NCBI GenBank assembly: GCA_024860865.1
Contig: JACRDV010000044.1
Location: 1-7,270 of the forward strand
From: JACRDV01 sp024860865 [NCBI: Methanobacteriota archaeon]
GTDB lineage: Archaea; JACRDV01
Direction of reading: 5' to 3'
Length of the DNA stretch: 7,270 bases
The notes under the pieces were generated by a model. The model was not told the origin of the DNA. It ran no database searches and saw only the letters and a list, made by a program, of their open reading frames with translations. Positions 1 to 6,630 of this stretch are shown one piece after another (position 1 is the first letter of the stretch; every line of letters starts with the position of its first letter). Position numbers and translations under genes: made by a program.

Positions 1-492
1 TGCTCCAATTATGAAATATTTCATTGCACTTTCTAGCGATCTCGGATCCTTTTTATTAAAGCCGGCCAGCACATAGGTAGATAGACTAGCTAACTCCAAT
101 CCCACGTACAAGGATATTAGGTCATTAGCCAATGCCACTATCATCATACCGGTAGTTGCAAACAATAAGAGCGAGTAGTATTCATCCTGATTCGGATTGT
201 CTTTATAATACTTTAATGAGGATATCGCCACAATTATTGCAACACTTAAGAATATAAGATTGAAAAATTGCCCAAAGCTATCAACTATTAGTGTATTGTA
301 AATAGGATTGCCAAGAAAAACTTCTTTCACGTTTAAAGTGTTTAACGTTAATACCAAGGCAACTGTTAATGCAAAAATTGAAAAATATCCTAAGCTCCTT
401 TTCTGTTCTGTCTTTAAAAATAATCCAACGAGAATTATGATTATAGCCACACTAACTAATACTAGCTCTGGTGCCAATAAGAAGTAATTCAA
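1..492 (-). CDS. nuoN: NADH/F420H2 dehydrogenase-like subunit N (NuoN), N-terminal part, runs off the window
   Basis: This is one of the three antiporter-like membrane subunits of a complex I-type proton pump. Only the first 164 codons are present; the frame is open to position 1. I translated it by hand. Hydrophobic helices lie at about residues 5-26, 36-50, 66-93 and 105-123. The segment around ELASLSTYVLAGFNKKD (133-149) is the family core: Glu133 and Lys158 sit where the conserved functional Glu and Lys of NuoN are expected. The start is chosen as TTG at 492, because it overlaps the nuoM stop as TTGA and has a GGGGGA ribosome binding site about 9 nt upstream, inside the end of nuoM; no ATG or GTG comes early in the frame. 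It is last in the visible nuoJ-J-K-L-M-N order and probably translationally coupled to nuoM. The partner that supplies electrons (NADH, F420H2 or ferredoxin) cannot be read from this subunit. Confidence 0.93.
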   Translation of the reverse strand, partial: MNYFLLAPELVLVSVAIIIILVGLFLKTEQKRSLGYFSIFALTVALVLTLNTLNVKEVFLGNPIYNTLIVDSFGQFFNLIFLSVAIIVAISSLKYYKDNPNQDEYYSLLLFATTGMMIVALANDLISLYVGLELASLSTYVLAGFNKKDPRSLESAMKYFIIGA

Positions 493-2000
493 AGCTGTAT
501 TCCCCCAATTGGTAAAATGCTAGTGAGACTCCCAGCAGTTGAACGCATGATATTGAATAAAGGCGTTGGATAAATACCAAGTGCAAGTATTAACAGTATC
601 CATATCAATAGCGCTGTGAGCTCATACCAAGTTGCCTCTGTGATATCTCCAAGATATTCATTATACGGCCCGAACATCGCCCTTTGTAGCGCCCATAAGT
701 GATATGCAGCGGTGAGCGGAATGCTAATGATTGCAATAATTACAAAATAAGGTAATTGTGGATAAGATCCGGCCAATACTGAAAACTCTGCAACAAAGCC
801 GCTCATCCCCGGTAATCCCATTGAAGCAAAGAAACCTGCAACCATTAAGAACGTAAACTTTGGCATCTTTTTAGCTAGCCCACCTAAATCCTGGATTATC
901 CTTGTGCCAGTATGGTGCTCAATAACTCCACATGAACCAAACAAGACTGAAGTTATTATTCCGTGTGAAAACAATTGGAACATCGCCCCGGATTGCGCAA
1001 AAATTCTCGGAATCTCATGCCCAGCTGCGATGGAAGCTGCAACCCCCAGGGATATGAATCCCATATGACCGATACTCGAGAATGCCACTAGCTTCTTTAA
1101 ATCAGGCTGTGCCAGCGCTGCAAGTGGGCTATATAATATGCTGACTAACCCAAATATTGCTATGGCATAGACAAAAAAATGATGAGCGTTTGGAATCATT
1201 GGAATTAAAAATCTAAAGAGCCCATAGCCGCCCATTTTTAGTAAAACGCCTGCCAAGAGTATGGAGCCAATCGTTGGAGCTTCCACATGTGCATCCGGTA
1301 GCCATGTGTGAAATGGAACTGCCGGCATCTTGATTAAGAAGCTAAACAGCAATGAAGCGAATATGAAGTCCTTCCAAATCCCTTGTAATGGTATTGTGCT
1401 GTAGGCTGAAAGCAAAGTTACCATATCAAAAGTGTAAATACCAGTAGCTTTTCCATGGAAATGGTACATCGCAAATATTCCTAAAAGCATAATTACGCTG
1501 CCGACATGTGTGTATATTATGAACTTTATTGCTGAGTAATCTTTCCTCGGTCCTCCCCATATCCCAATAAAGAAGAACATTGGTATTAGCACGAGTTCCC
1601 AGAATATGAAAAATAAGAAAAAGTCAAGTGAAACAAAAACACCTGTTAAAGCAAAGTTCATAAGCAAAAGGATACCGAAAAATTCATTTGGTCTGTGCTT
1701 CTCGCCCCATGCATAGATTGCACAAAGAGCTGAAACAAGCACGGTTAATAAAACCATTGGTAAACCAATACCATCAACACCAACATGATAGCTAATGCCT
1801 ATAGATGGTATCCAATTGTAAAATTCCTTGAAATTGTTCAAACCCTTTGAGGGATCATAGTTCAGAAACATAATTGTTGCTAATCCAAGTGCAATCCAGG
1901 ATGCTGTCACTGCTACTATTCTAGCTTGCTCCCTAGTTCTTGTCAGAAATGCTATTATTGAACCGATTAATAGTATTGACAATATAGCCGAAATATACAT
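489..2000 (-). CDS. nuoM: NADH/F420H2 dehydrogenase-like subunit M (NuoM)
   Basis: An antiporter-like proton-channel subunit in the membrane arm of complex I. Numbered from the TTG at 2021, the family signatures are WELVLIPMFFFIG with Glu142, KMPAVPFHTWLPDAHVEAPT with Lys231, LLKMGGYGLFR with Lys262, DLKKLVAFSSIGHMG around 308-321, and GMSGFVAEF with Glu412. These Glu and Lys residues match those essential for proton transfer in NuoM. The length is about 500 residues with roughly 14 hydrophobic helices, normal for the family. Two starts are possible: TTG at 2021, which overlaps nuoL by 19 nt, and ATG at 2000, seven codons in. I prefer the ATG: it follows the nuoL stop by 2 nt and has a GGAGTG ribosome binding site 5 nt upstream. 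The stop TGA (491-489) overlaps the nuoN start. It lies in the middle of the nuo operon. Confidence 0.96.
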   Translation of the reverse strand: MYISAILSILLIGSIIAFLTRTREQARIVAVTASWIALGLATIMFLNYDPSKGLNNFKEFYNWIPSIGISYHVGVDGIGLPMVLLTVLVSALCAIYAWGEKHRPNEFFGILLLMNFALTGVFVSLDFFLFFIFWELVLIPMFFFIGIWGGPRKDYSAIKFIIYTHVGSVIMLLGIFAMYHFHGKATGIYTFDMVTLLSAYSTIPLQGIWKDFIFASLLFSFLIKMPAVPFHTWLPDAHVEAPTIGSILLAGVLLKMGGYGLFRFLIPMIPNAHHFFVYAIAIFGLVSILYSPLAALAQPDLKKLVAFSSIGHMGFISLGVAASIAAGHEIPRIFAQSGAMFQLFSHGIITSVLFGSCGVIEHHTGTRIIQDLGGLAKKMPKFTFLMVAGFFASMGLPGMSGFVAEFSVLAGSYPQLPYFVIIAIISIPLTAAYHLWALQRAMFGPYNEYLGDITEATWYELTALLIWILLILALGIYPTPLFNIMRSTAGSLTSILPIGGIQL

Positions 2001-2002
2001 AC

Positions 2003-4000
2003 TCACACTCCAAAGTACCAAATCACAGTTAATAACAACACTATGCCAAGAAGGATTACGGTTGCATAATTCTGAACAACGCCAGTTTGTACCCTTCTTA
2101 TAACGGTTCCAGATTTAACAGTCAGCCAAGAAATGCCGTTAACTACTCCATCGATCACATAGAGATCAAAAACATCCCAAAGTATCACTAAAGTTATTAT
2201 GAACTTCTCAGCTACCAAATTCCTATAAACATAATCTAGGTGGTATTTATTCCAAACAATTTTATAAATCGGATTTCCTTTTTTAATGTACTTCCCAACA
2301 TCTACGCGGTTATTGAAGTATATGTAGCCTGCAATTCCAATACCGAGAAAAACAAAAACAGTTGGGAGCAATTCAATATACAAGGGAGTCTCAACATGCT
2401 CAAGACCATAAGGATTTCCTCCCATCTTTGCTAAATGCTCGAAGTTAAGAGCTGACATGTATGCTGTAGTTGTAGTGAATGTGGTCGAGAGGAAATCATA
2501 GAACTTTGTTTGGGTTAAAATTCCAAATATCAATGAACATGCTGCTAATATTATTAAAGGCATGATCATGCTGGATATCGGTTTAGGCTCATGCGCATGC
2601 TCGGCTAAATAAGTCTTTGGTTTTCCAGTAAATGCTAAAAAATACATTCTAAATGTATAAGTCGCAGTAAGAAACACCCCAAAGATTAAAAAGATCCATG
2701 GAAGGTAATGTACTAAGCCACCTGTTTTACTTGCTATTTCACCGTACTCATATGCTGACTCTATAATCTTGTCTTTGCTATAGAACCCGCTAGTGAGTGG
2801 AAAGCCTGCAAGAGTAAGTGCTCCTATAAGCATTGTTATTGAAGTAATGCGCATTTTATCTCGCAATCCGCCCATTTCTTTTATGCTTCTAATATTCCAA
2901 AGACCGTGAAGAATACAACCCGCGCCAAGGAATAACAACGCTTTGAAGAAAGCATGGCTAATTAAGTGGAATATCGAGTAGCCAACTGCATAAGCACCGA
3001 TTGCTGCTCCAACACCAAGCATGCAAAGCATGTATCCAAGCTGACTTATTGTTGAATAAGCCAAAACCCTCTTCAAATCATTAACAACCAAACCCATAGT
3101 TGCTGTCAATAATGCTGTGAATCCACCAACAATTGCTACAACCCACAATGCATTGGGTGCAGCCATGAATATCGGAAAAGTTCTTGCAACTAGATAAATT
3201 CCAGCGGTAACCATTGTTGCAGCATGGATTAATGCAGAGACTGTAGTTGGACCCTCCATAGCATCTGGTATCCATCCGTGCAATGGGAATTGAGCGCTCT
3301 TACCACAGACCCCGGCAAGAGTTAGCAAAGATACTAATGTTAACATTGGAGGAGGTATAACCCCTGTCTCTAAACTTGAGAAAATTTGAGAGAAAGTTAT
3401 AGGTTCAGTTATGCCTGGAGCTGAAAACATGTAGTTGTATACGATAACAATTCCTAGCAGGAACAATGAGTCCCCTACTACACAAAACATCCATGCTTTT
3501 TTAGCCGCTGCAGCTGCCTCCGGTTTATACCACCAGAAACCTATTAGCAGGTAAGAACAAAGTCCTACAAGTTCCCAAAACAAGAATAGTTGTATAAAAT
3601 TGTTTGAGAGCACTAACCCAAGCATTGCGCCAGTAAATAGAGCAGTCTCACCAAAGTATAGAAACTTGTCTGGATCTTCTCCCATGTAACCTATTGCAAA
3701 TATGTGAATGAGCAACCCAACAAAAGAGACCATGCATACCATTACAATGGAGAGAGGGTCCACCACTATACCAAATACAATACCGGGATAAAACCAATTC
3801 CAAGATTTCTCGTAAAATGACATGCCTTGAAAGTATACATTGTAAAGTATCCCCAATGAAATAATAAGTGATCCAAAAATTGTTAGATTTGCAAACATTC
3901 CCCCCCTTCTCCAAGAATACTTCCCAAAGAGGAGGCACAAGAGGAATCCTAAAATTGGTAGAATTGGAATTAAATATGCAAAAGGTCTGAAATCGATCAT
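2003..4000 (-). CDS. nuoL: NADH/F420H2 dehydrogenase-like subunit L (NuoL)
   Basis: The most distal antiporter-like subunit of the complex I membrane arm; 665 residues, slightly long but in range. Signatures: LFLFWELVGLCSYLLIGFWW with Glu143; GKSAQFPLHGWIPDAMEGPT with Lys234; VSALIHAATMVTAGIYLVAR (254-273); DLKRVLAYSTISQLGYM with Lys310; SHAFFKALLFLGAGCILH with Lys353; and LAGFPLTSGFYSKDKI with Lys409. The C-terminal extension (about 575-665) contains NKYHLDYVYRNLV, a segment expected to be the lateral helix along the membrane arm, and a last helix after RRVQTGVVQNYA. That extension marks a true Nuo/Fpo L subunit rather than an Mrp antiporter subunit. The ATG start at 4000 follows the nuoK stop TAA with 1 nt between. 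The hydrophilic linker 460-475 is rich in His, Glu and Lys, and 500-545 is variable. Which ion is moved cannot be settled from sequence; H+ is the default for the family. Confidence 0.97.
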   Translation of the reverse strand: MIDFRPFAYLIPILPILGFLLCLLFGKYSWRRGGMFANLTIFGSLIISLGILYNVYFQGMSFYEKSWNWFYPGIVFGIVVDPLSIVMVCMVSFVGLLIHIFAIGYMGEDPDKFLYFGETALFTGAMLGLVLSNNFIQLFLFWELVGLCSYLLIGFWWYKPEAAAAAKKAWMFCVVGDSLFLLGIVIVYNYMFSAPGITEPITFSQIFSSLETGVIPPPMLTLVSLLTLAGVCGKSAQFPLHGWIPDAMEGPTTVSALIHAATMVTAGIYLVARTFPIFMAAPNALWVVAIVGGFTALLTATMGLVVNDLKRVLAYSTISQLGYMLCMLGVGAAIGAYAVGYSIFHLISHAFFKALLFLGAGCILHGLWNIRSIKEMGGLRDKMRITSITMLIGALTLAGFPLTSGFYSKDKIIESAYEYGEIASKTGGLVHYLPWIFLIFGVFLTATYTFRMYFLAFTGKPKTYLAEHAHEPKPISSMIMPLIILAACSLIFGILTQTKFYDFLSTTFTTTTAYMSALNFEHLAKMGGNPYGLEHVETPLYIELLPTVFVFLGIGIAGYIYFNNRVDVGKYIKKGNPIYKIVWNKYHLDYVYRNLVAEKFIITLVILWDVFDLYVIDGVVNGISWLTVKSGTVIRRVQTGVVQNYATVILLGIVLLLTVIWYFGV

Positions 4001-4001
4001 T

Positions 4002-4310
4002 TTACCACTTCAACGTAGCTATCTTTTCTAAATCTATGTCTTTATACGCCCTGTAAATGCCGATAAATATCGCAAGCCCTACTGCTGCTTCTGCAGCTGC
4101 AACGGAAATGGTAAATGTCACAAATACTTGCCCAGTTAAACTAAAAGGAGTATTATATGATGAAAAGGCCACCAAATTTATGTTAGCAGAATTTAGCATT
4201 ATTTCAATTGACATCAGCATTCTAATTGCATTTCTTTTCGAAATAACTCCATAGGCACCAATGCTGAACAATATTGCTGAAAGCAGTAGATAATATTCTA
4301 ATGGTATCAT
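4002..4310 (-). CDS. nuoK: NADH/F420H2 dehydrogenase-like subunit K (NuoK)
   Basis: A small three-helix membrane subunit that forms part of the fourth proton path of complex I; 102 residues, the usual family length. Helices lie at about 5-22, 28-48 and 60-86. The second helix has MLMSIEIMLNSANINLVAF with Glu36, and the third has SVAAAEAAVGLAIFI with Glu74. These are the two buried glutamates conserved in NuoK (36 and 72 in E. coli), so the proton path looks intact. The ATG start at 4310 overlaps the stop of the upstream nuoJ C-terminal gene as ATGA, with a GAGAGA-type weak ribosome binding site. The stop at 4002 is 1 nt from the nuoL start. Confidence 0.96.
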   Translation of the reverse strand: MIPLEYYLLLSAILFSIGAYGVISKRNAIRMLMSIEIMLNSANINLVAFSSYNTPFSLTGQVFVTFTISVAAAEAAVGLAIFIGIYRAYKDIDLEKIATLKW

Positions 4311-4540
4311 TTTGAAGTCTCTCTCTTTGCTAGAAAAATTGCTCCAATCATAGCAGCAAGCAAAACTATCGAAAGTATCTCAAACGGAACAACATAATTT
4401 GTGAAAAGTAACTCTCCTATTAATGGAGTGGATACTACTTGATTTTCTAATGGAATTTCAGTAGGCCATTCTACTTGGGTGAGAAATAGCGCTAATAAAG
4501 CTAGAAAAAGAACAAATGTGATATATTCTAATACTTTCAC
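4307..4540 (-). CDS. nuoJ: NuoJ C-terminal half encoded as a separate gene
   Basis: 77 residues with two hydrophobic helices (about 4-20 and 46-70). The end, IGELLFTNYVVPFEILSIV followed by LLAAMIGAIFLAKRE, corresponds to the C-terminal helix of NuoJ/ND6, with the conserved PFE (52-54) and AMIGA. The linker 21-40 (VEWPTEIPLENQ) is polar. The start is GTG at 4540, overlapping the stop of the N-terminal half as GTGA. A strong GAGGAG ribosome binding site (4553-4548) 7 nt upstream shows that it is a real separate start and not simply a frameshift product. In Methanosarcina, NuoJ (FpoJ) is likewise divided into two genes. Together the two pieces have 159 residues, close to a single-chain NuoJ. 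The likely role is helix packing and part of the conformational relay beside NuoK. Confidence 0.9.
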   Translation of the reverse strand: MKVLEYITFVLFLALLALFLTQVEWPTEIPLENQVVSTPLIGELLFTNYVVPFEILSIVLLAAMIGAIFLAKRETSK

Positions 4541-4785
4541 TTAGCTTCTCCTCTTTTTGTTAACATTATTGCAAATAATATTAGCACAATCACGGCTCCG
4601 GCGTATATCAGTATCTGAATAGCAGCAAGAAATTCAGCATTCAACAAAATGAATAAACCCGCAACACAAACAAACATTAAAGCTAGGTAAAGTGCGCTAT
4701 GAAAAATTTCTTTAGACTCTAAAACAAGGATAGAGGATACTATCGCCGTCAAGCCCAATACTAGAAATGCTAAAAGATCGAACAA
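4537..4785 (-). CDS. nuoJ: NuoJ N-terminal half encoded as a separate gene
   Basis: 82 residues, three hydrophobic helices (about 3-22, 29-48 and 52-75). LLNAEFLAAIQILIYAGAVI and the following VLILFAIML (47-74) is the NuoJ/ND6 third-helix signature, including Glu51. That helix carries the pi-bulge which changes shape in the catalytic cycle of complex I. LESKEIFHSALYLALMFV (22-39) is the usual second-helix entry. The only early in-frame start is TTG at 4785; a TGA lies three codons upstream, so the gene cannot be longer. There is no good ribosome binding site, only a weak AAGTGA, which suggests inefficient or short-leader initiation. It is the first gene of the visible operon; the nuoI gene expected upstream is missing. 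Confidence 0.9.
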   Translation of the reverse strand: MFDLLAFLVLGLTAIVSSILVLESKEIFHSALYLALMFVCVAGLFILLNAEFLAAIQILIYAGAVIVLILFAIMLTKRGEAK

Positions 4786-4837
4786 AGTTTTTCACTTTTT
4801 AAAATTTTGCATTGAGGATTAACACATAGCTCGCAAA

Positions 4838-4846
4838 ATGTATATC
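4838..4846 (-). promoter_or_regulatory. possible TATA box for the nuoJ-N operon
   Basis: On the minus strand GATATACAT lies about 55 nt upstream of the nuoJ TTG. Archaeal transcription starts about 25 nt after the box, which would give a leader of roughly 30 nt. The box sits inside a short inverted repeat (CACATAG at 4823-4829 and CTATGTG at 4848-4854), which could be a regulator site. The match to a TATA consensus is moderate and AT-rich DNA gives such matches by chance. Confidence 0.3.
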
Positions 4847-4935
4847 TCTATGTGCTTTTTTCTTCAAATTTGATAATTCTTTGAACCATAAACCGTCACC
4901 AGCTAACTATCTCTAGATTGATACTGAAAAGGGGA

Positions 4936-4970
4936 CTTTCTAAGCCTAGGAAGCCCTAGAAAGCCTACTA
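4936..4970. repeat. short imperfect repeats with a hairpin-capable inverted repeat
   Basis: Three similar units follow each other: AAGCCTAGG (4942-4950), AAGCCCTAG (4951-4959) and AAGCCTACTAG (4961-4971). Overlaid on them, CTTTCTA (4936-4942) and TAGAAAG (4957-4963) can pair around a 14-nt loop. It is a GC-richer island in otherwise AT-rich DNA. The function is unknown; operator or RNA structure are both open. Confidence 0.4.
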
Positions 4971-5008
4971 GCAAGAAGAAATCAAATAGCTGATTAATAA
5001 AACTATCG

Positions 5009-5020
5009 CTAGAATTCTAG
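5009..5020. repeat. 12-bp perfect palindrome
   Basis: CTAGAATTCTAG is its own reverse complement. Such a site could bind a dimeric winged-helix regulator, and the neighbouring gene encodes one, but there is no second copy in the window to support an operator role. Confidence 0.35.
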
Positions 5021-5031
5021 AATTAATTTAA

Positions 5032-5067
5032 TTATAAAAAATTTATAAAAAATTAGTTATTAAAAAA
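5032..5067 (-). terminator. T-tract terminator region for the RDD gene, with an 11-bp tandem duplication
   Basis: On the minus strand, 90-125 nt after the RDD stop codon, three T6 tracts follow each other (complements of A6 at 5062-5067, 5047-5052 and 5036-5041). Archaeal RNA polymerase terminates at such U-rich tracts without needing a hairpin. Two of them arise from an exact tandem copy of TTATAAAAAAT (5032-5042 and 5043-5053 on the plus strand). The same sequence also resembles a plus-strand TATA box, but no plus-strand gene follows. Confidence 0.45.
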
Positions 5068-5156
5068 TATGAGTTTCCAACTATTTTTTAGAATTAAAGT
5101 ACAGACTTAATCCCTTTTGAAGAACTAAAATTTTCGTAAACCTCTCACAAATTACT

Positions 5157-6002
5157 CTACATAGGTTTTTCTTGTGCCTCAGCGACTTTAGCTATTTCCG
5201 GCTCAGCTATTTCTGCTTTTACCTCTTCTACTCTTTTTATTTCTGGCATAATTTTTTCAACTGTACATTTAGTATAATAGTCAAAAAATCGGAGATAACC
5301 ATATCTCGCGTAAAATAGTAATCCAAGAATCATATCTAGTGGCAAAAGAAATGCTTTACCGATATTCCTGACTGCTGAATCTAAAATTTTTATCTTTTCC
5401 CCACTAACCTTTACGCACCTAATCCTAAACACATGCTTTCCCAGGGTCTGGCCTTTGTATGCATCTAAGACAGTGAAATATCCATAACTAGCTAAAAACA
5501 TCGTAGAGTATGAGGCAACCGTTTCATAGGTTGCATTTATTATTGGAGAGAGATCACCCGAAGCCAGTAACCAGAAATTCTTATCTAAAAACAATCCAGT
5601 GGATAAAAATAAAATGAGAGCATCTAAAGCAAAAGCTAGAATTCGCCGAGATATGATATCAAGGCTAAGAGGTTTCCCTATTTCTTTCAATCGTTCTTCT
5701 TTTAAGCCTATTAAGTGGAGTTTCTTATTAGCATCACAAACAATTTCGTGAGCGATTTTCCCGCACTCTGATAAAACGTAGGTACCCGAATTTGTTGGTC
5801 TAATAAATCTTTTAATTTTTCTTAAATGAAAGTTGAGCAATCCGCTGTCTATCTTCAGTGCGTCTAAAATTTCAGAATAAGACATCTCGATATTCTCATA
5901 CAACAATTGAATAATCTTCATACGAATTTCATGGCTAAGTACATCAAAAATATCGGCAACGTCACAGCAAGGCATTTGTTGCGTTTTATTAGTATTACTC
6001 AT
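5157..6002 (-). CDS. ArsR-like winged-helix / RDD-domain membrane protein
   Basis: Predicted two-domain protein. Numbered from the TTG at 6050, residues 31-105 form a winged helix: DVLSHEIRMKIIQLL is the typical first helix of ArsR-like archaeal regulators, IDSGLLNFHLRKI the recognition helix, and TNSGTYVLSECGKIAHEI the wing and last helix. Residues 131-265 are an RDD domain with SRRILAFALDALILFL (RR and D143), GQTLGKHVFRIR (200-211), RNIGKAFLLP and the closing LRFFDYYTKCTVEKI. Two or three helices cross the membrane. The tail 272-297 is charged, rich in Glu, Lys and Ala. CC at 28-29 and C105 might bind a ligand, unproven. I take the ATG at 6002 (281 residues), which follows a GGGA; ATG at 6014 or TTG at 6050, the latter overlapping the transposase end, are possible. 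Function is unknown: it may link a membrane state to transcription, or the DNA-binding fold may be vestigial. Confidence 0.85.
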   Translation of the reverse strand: MSNTNKTQQMPCCDVADIFDVLSHEIRMKIIQLLYENIEMSYSEILDALKIDSGLLNFHLRKIKRFIRPTNSGTYVLSECGKIAHEIVCDANKKLHLIGLKEERLKEIGKPLSLDIISRRILAFALDALILFLSTGLFLDKNFWLLASGDLSPIINATYETVASYSTMFLASYGYFTVLDAYKGQTLGKHVFRIRCVKVSGEKIKILDSAVRNIGKAFLLPLDMILGLLFYARYGYLRFFDYYTKCTVEKIMPEIKRVEEVKAEIAEPEIAKVAEAQEKPM

Positions 6003-6024
6003 CAAATTTCCCATATTATTTTTG

Positions 6025-6630
6025 CTAAGATAGGTAAAAAGGTTTTGCAATTTTTCTTTTTTGTTTAAGTGCCCATCTATTATGCTTTATATCGCATTTT
6101 AAGGTCTGACTTTTGCTATTGAAATACTCGACATATCTAGCTATTGCTTCCTCAAGCTCTTTTTTACTTTTATAGTTGCTGTTGTTTATAACATCCCTTT
6201 GAAGTGCTGAGAAAAATTGCTCGATTCTATTCAACCATGGAGTATTTGTTGGAAGATATACTAGCTCAATTTTTCCATCTTTTTCAACAAATTCTTTAAA
6301 AGCTTTAGATCTATGAACAGACCAGTTGTCAAGGATCAAGTATATCTTTTCTTCAGTTTCTTTCCTAACTTCTTTTAAAAAATCAATCGCTTCAATGGAA
6401 GTTTTTCTTTCATAGCACTTTGAAAGAACTTTTTTAGAATGAGGATTGAAAACTGATAAGAGCTCTGAAGTCTCTTTTACTTCTTGCCTTTCTAGAACTT
6501 TTCTTCTCTCTTTGCTCCAGCTTTCGCCTCCATATTCTTTTATTGCAATTGTTCCCTTTTCATCGAAGCAAAGGACAGCTCCATCCTCTGGCTTTCTTTC
6601 ATAGAGCTCAATAACTCTGTTTTTTTTATC
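6025..6630 (-). CDS. IS630-family transposase, second frame (D-D-E catalytic part)
   Basis: This frame opens just 5' of the A8 run (a TGA lies at once upstream) and has no ribosome binding site or good start of its own, so it should be made only as a fusion with the first frame. The fused protein would have 359 residues. Translated by hand, it holds the whole catalytic core: LCFDEKG with Asp181, LILDNWSVHRSK with Asp259, and LPTNTPWLNRIEQFFSALQR with Glu295, which leaves 35 residues between the second Asp and the Glu, as IS630/Tc1 enzymes have. No stop interrupts the frame until TAG at 6027-6025. All three metal-binding residues and the DN-S-H-SK signature are present, so the enzyme looks able to cut and join DNA if the frames are joined. 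The TTG at 6339 is an in-frame codon, not a likely start. Confidence 0.85.
   Translation of the reverse strand, partial: DKKNRVIELYERKPEDGAVLCFDEKGTIAIKEYGGESWSKERRKVLERQEVKETSELLSVFNPHSKKVLSKCYERKTSIEAIDFLKEVRKETEEKIYLILDNWSVHRSKAFKEFVEKDGKIELVYLPTNTPWLNRIEQFFSALQRDVINNSNYKSKKELEEAIARYVEYFNSKSQTLKCDIKHNRWALKQKRKIAKPFYLS
6085..6093 (-). promoter_or_regulatory. possible TATA box inside the transposase 3' end, facing the RDD gene
   Basis: GATATAAAG on the minus strand lies about 80-90 nt upstream of the ATG starts of the RDD gene, within the last codons of the transposase. A start about 25 nt downstream would give a leader of some 50-60 nt. It could give the RDD gene a promoter after the insertion sequence separated it from its own upstream DNA. 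The match is by eye only. Confidence 0.25.

Larger units (their letters stand above)
4786..5156. other. gene-free AT-rich region between the nuo operon and the RDD gene
   Basis: I see no convincing coding frame, tRNA or rRNA in these 371 bases. The region holds the putative nuo promoter with its inverted repeat, a hairpin-capable stretch (CTTTCTA at 4936-4942 with TAGAAAG at 4957-4963), a perfect 12-bp palindrome CTAGAATTCTAG (5009-5020), and a tandem duplication of TTATAAAAAAT (5032-5053). Whether any small RNA is made here cannot be told from sequence. Confidence 0.6.

Noticed and set aside
2001-2021. TTG at 2021 as the nuoM start
   Set aside because: It would add seven residues overlapping nuoL, while ATG 2000 has a GGAGTG site at good distance; not excluded.
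2240-2434. Plus-strand open frame of 64 codons inside nuoL
   Set aside because: Antisense to a well-conserved region of nuoL, with no family resemblance and no ribosome binding site; a shadow.
3081-3938. Two other minus-strand open frames inside nuoL (3081-3275 and 3648-3938)
   Set aside because: They overlap conserved NuoL segments in another frame; their Cys- and Trp-rich translations look like out-of-frame readings.
4057-4254. Plus-strand open frame over nuoK
   Set aside because: Antisense to the conserved helices of NuoK; a shadow.
489-4785. An Mrp-type Na+/H+ antiporter operon instead of complex I
   Set aside because: NuoJ and NuoK signatures, the order J-K-L-M-N and the long C-terminal lateral-helix extension of NuoL fit Nuo/Fpo; no MrpE, F or G genes are present.
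4868-4930. C/D-box-like RNA (TTGATAA then CTGA) in the intergenic region
   Set aside because: The C box does not match RTGATGA and there is no internal D'/C' pair.
4786-5156. tRNA gene, CRISPR array or other structured RNA in the gap
   Set aside because: No T-loop GTTCGAATC-like motif or cloverleaf, and no spaced identical repeats.
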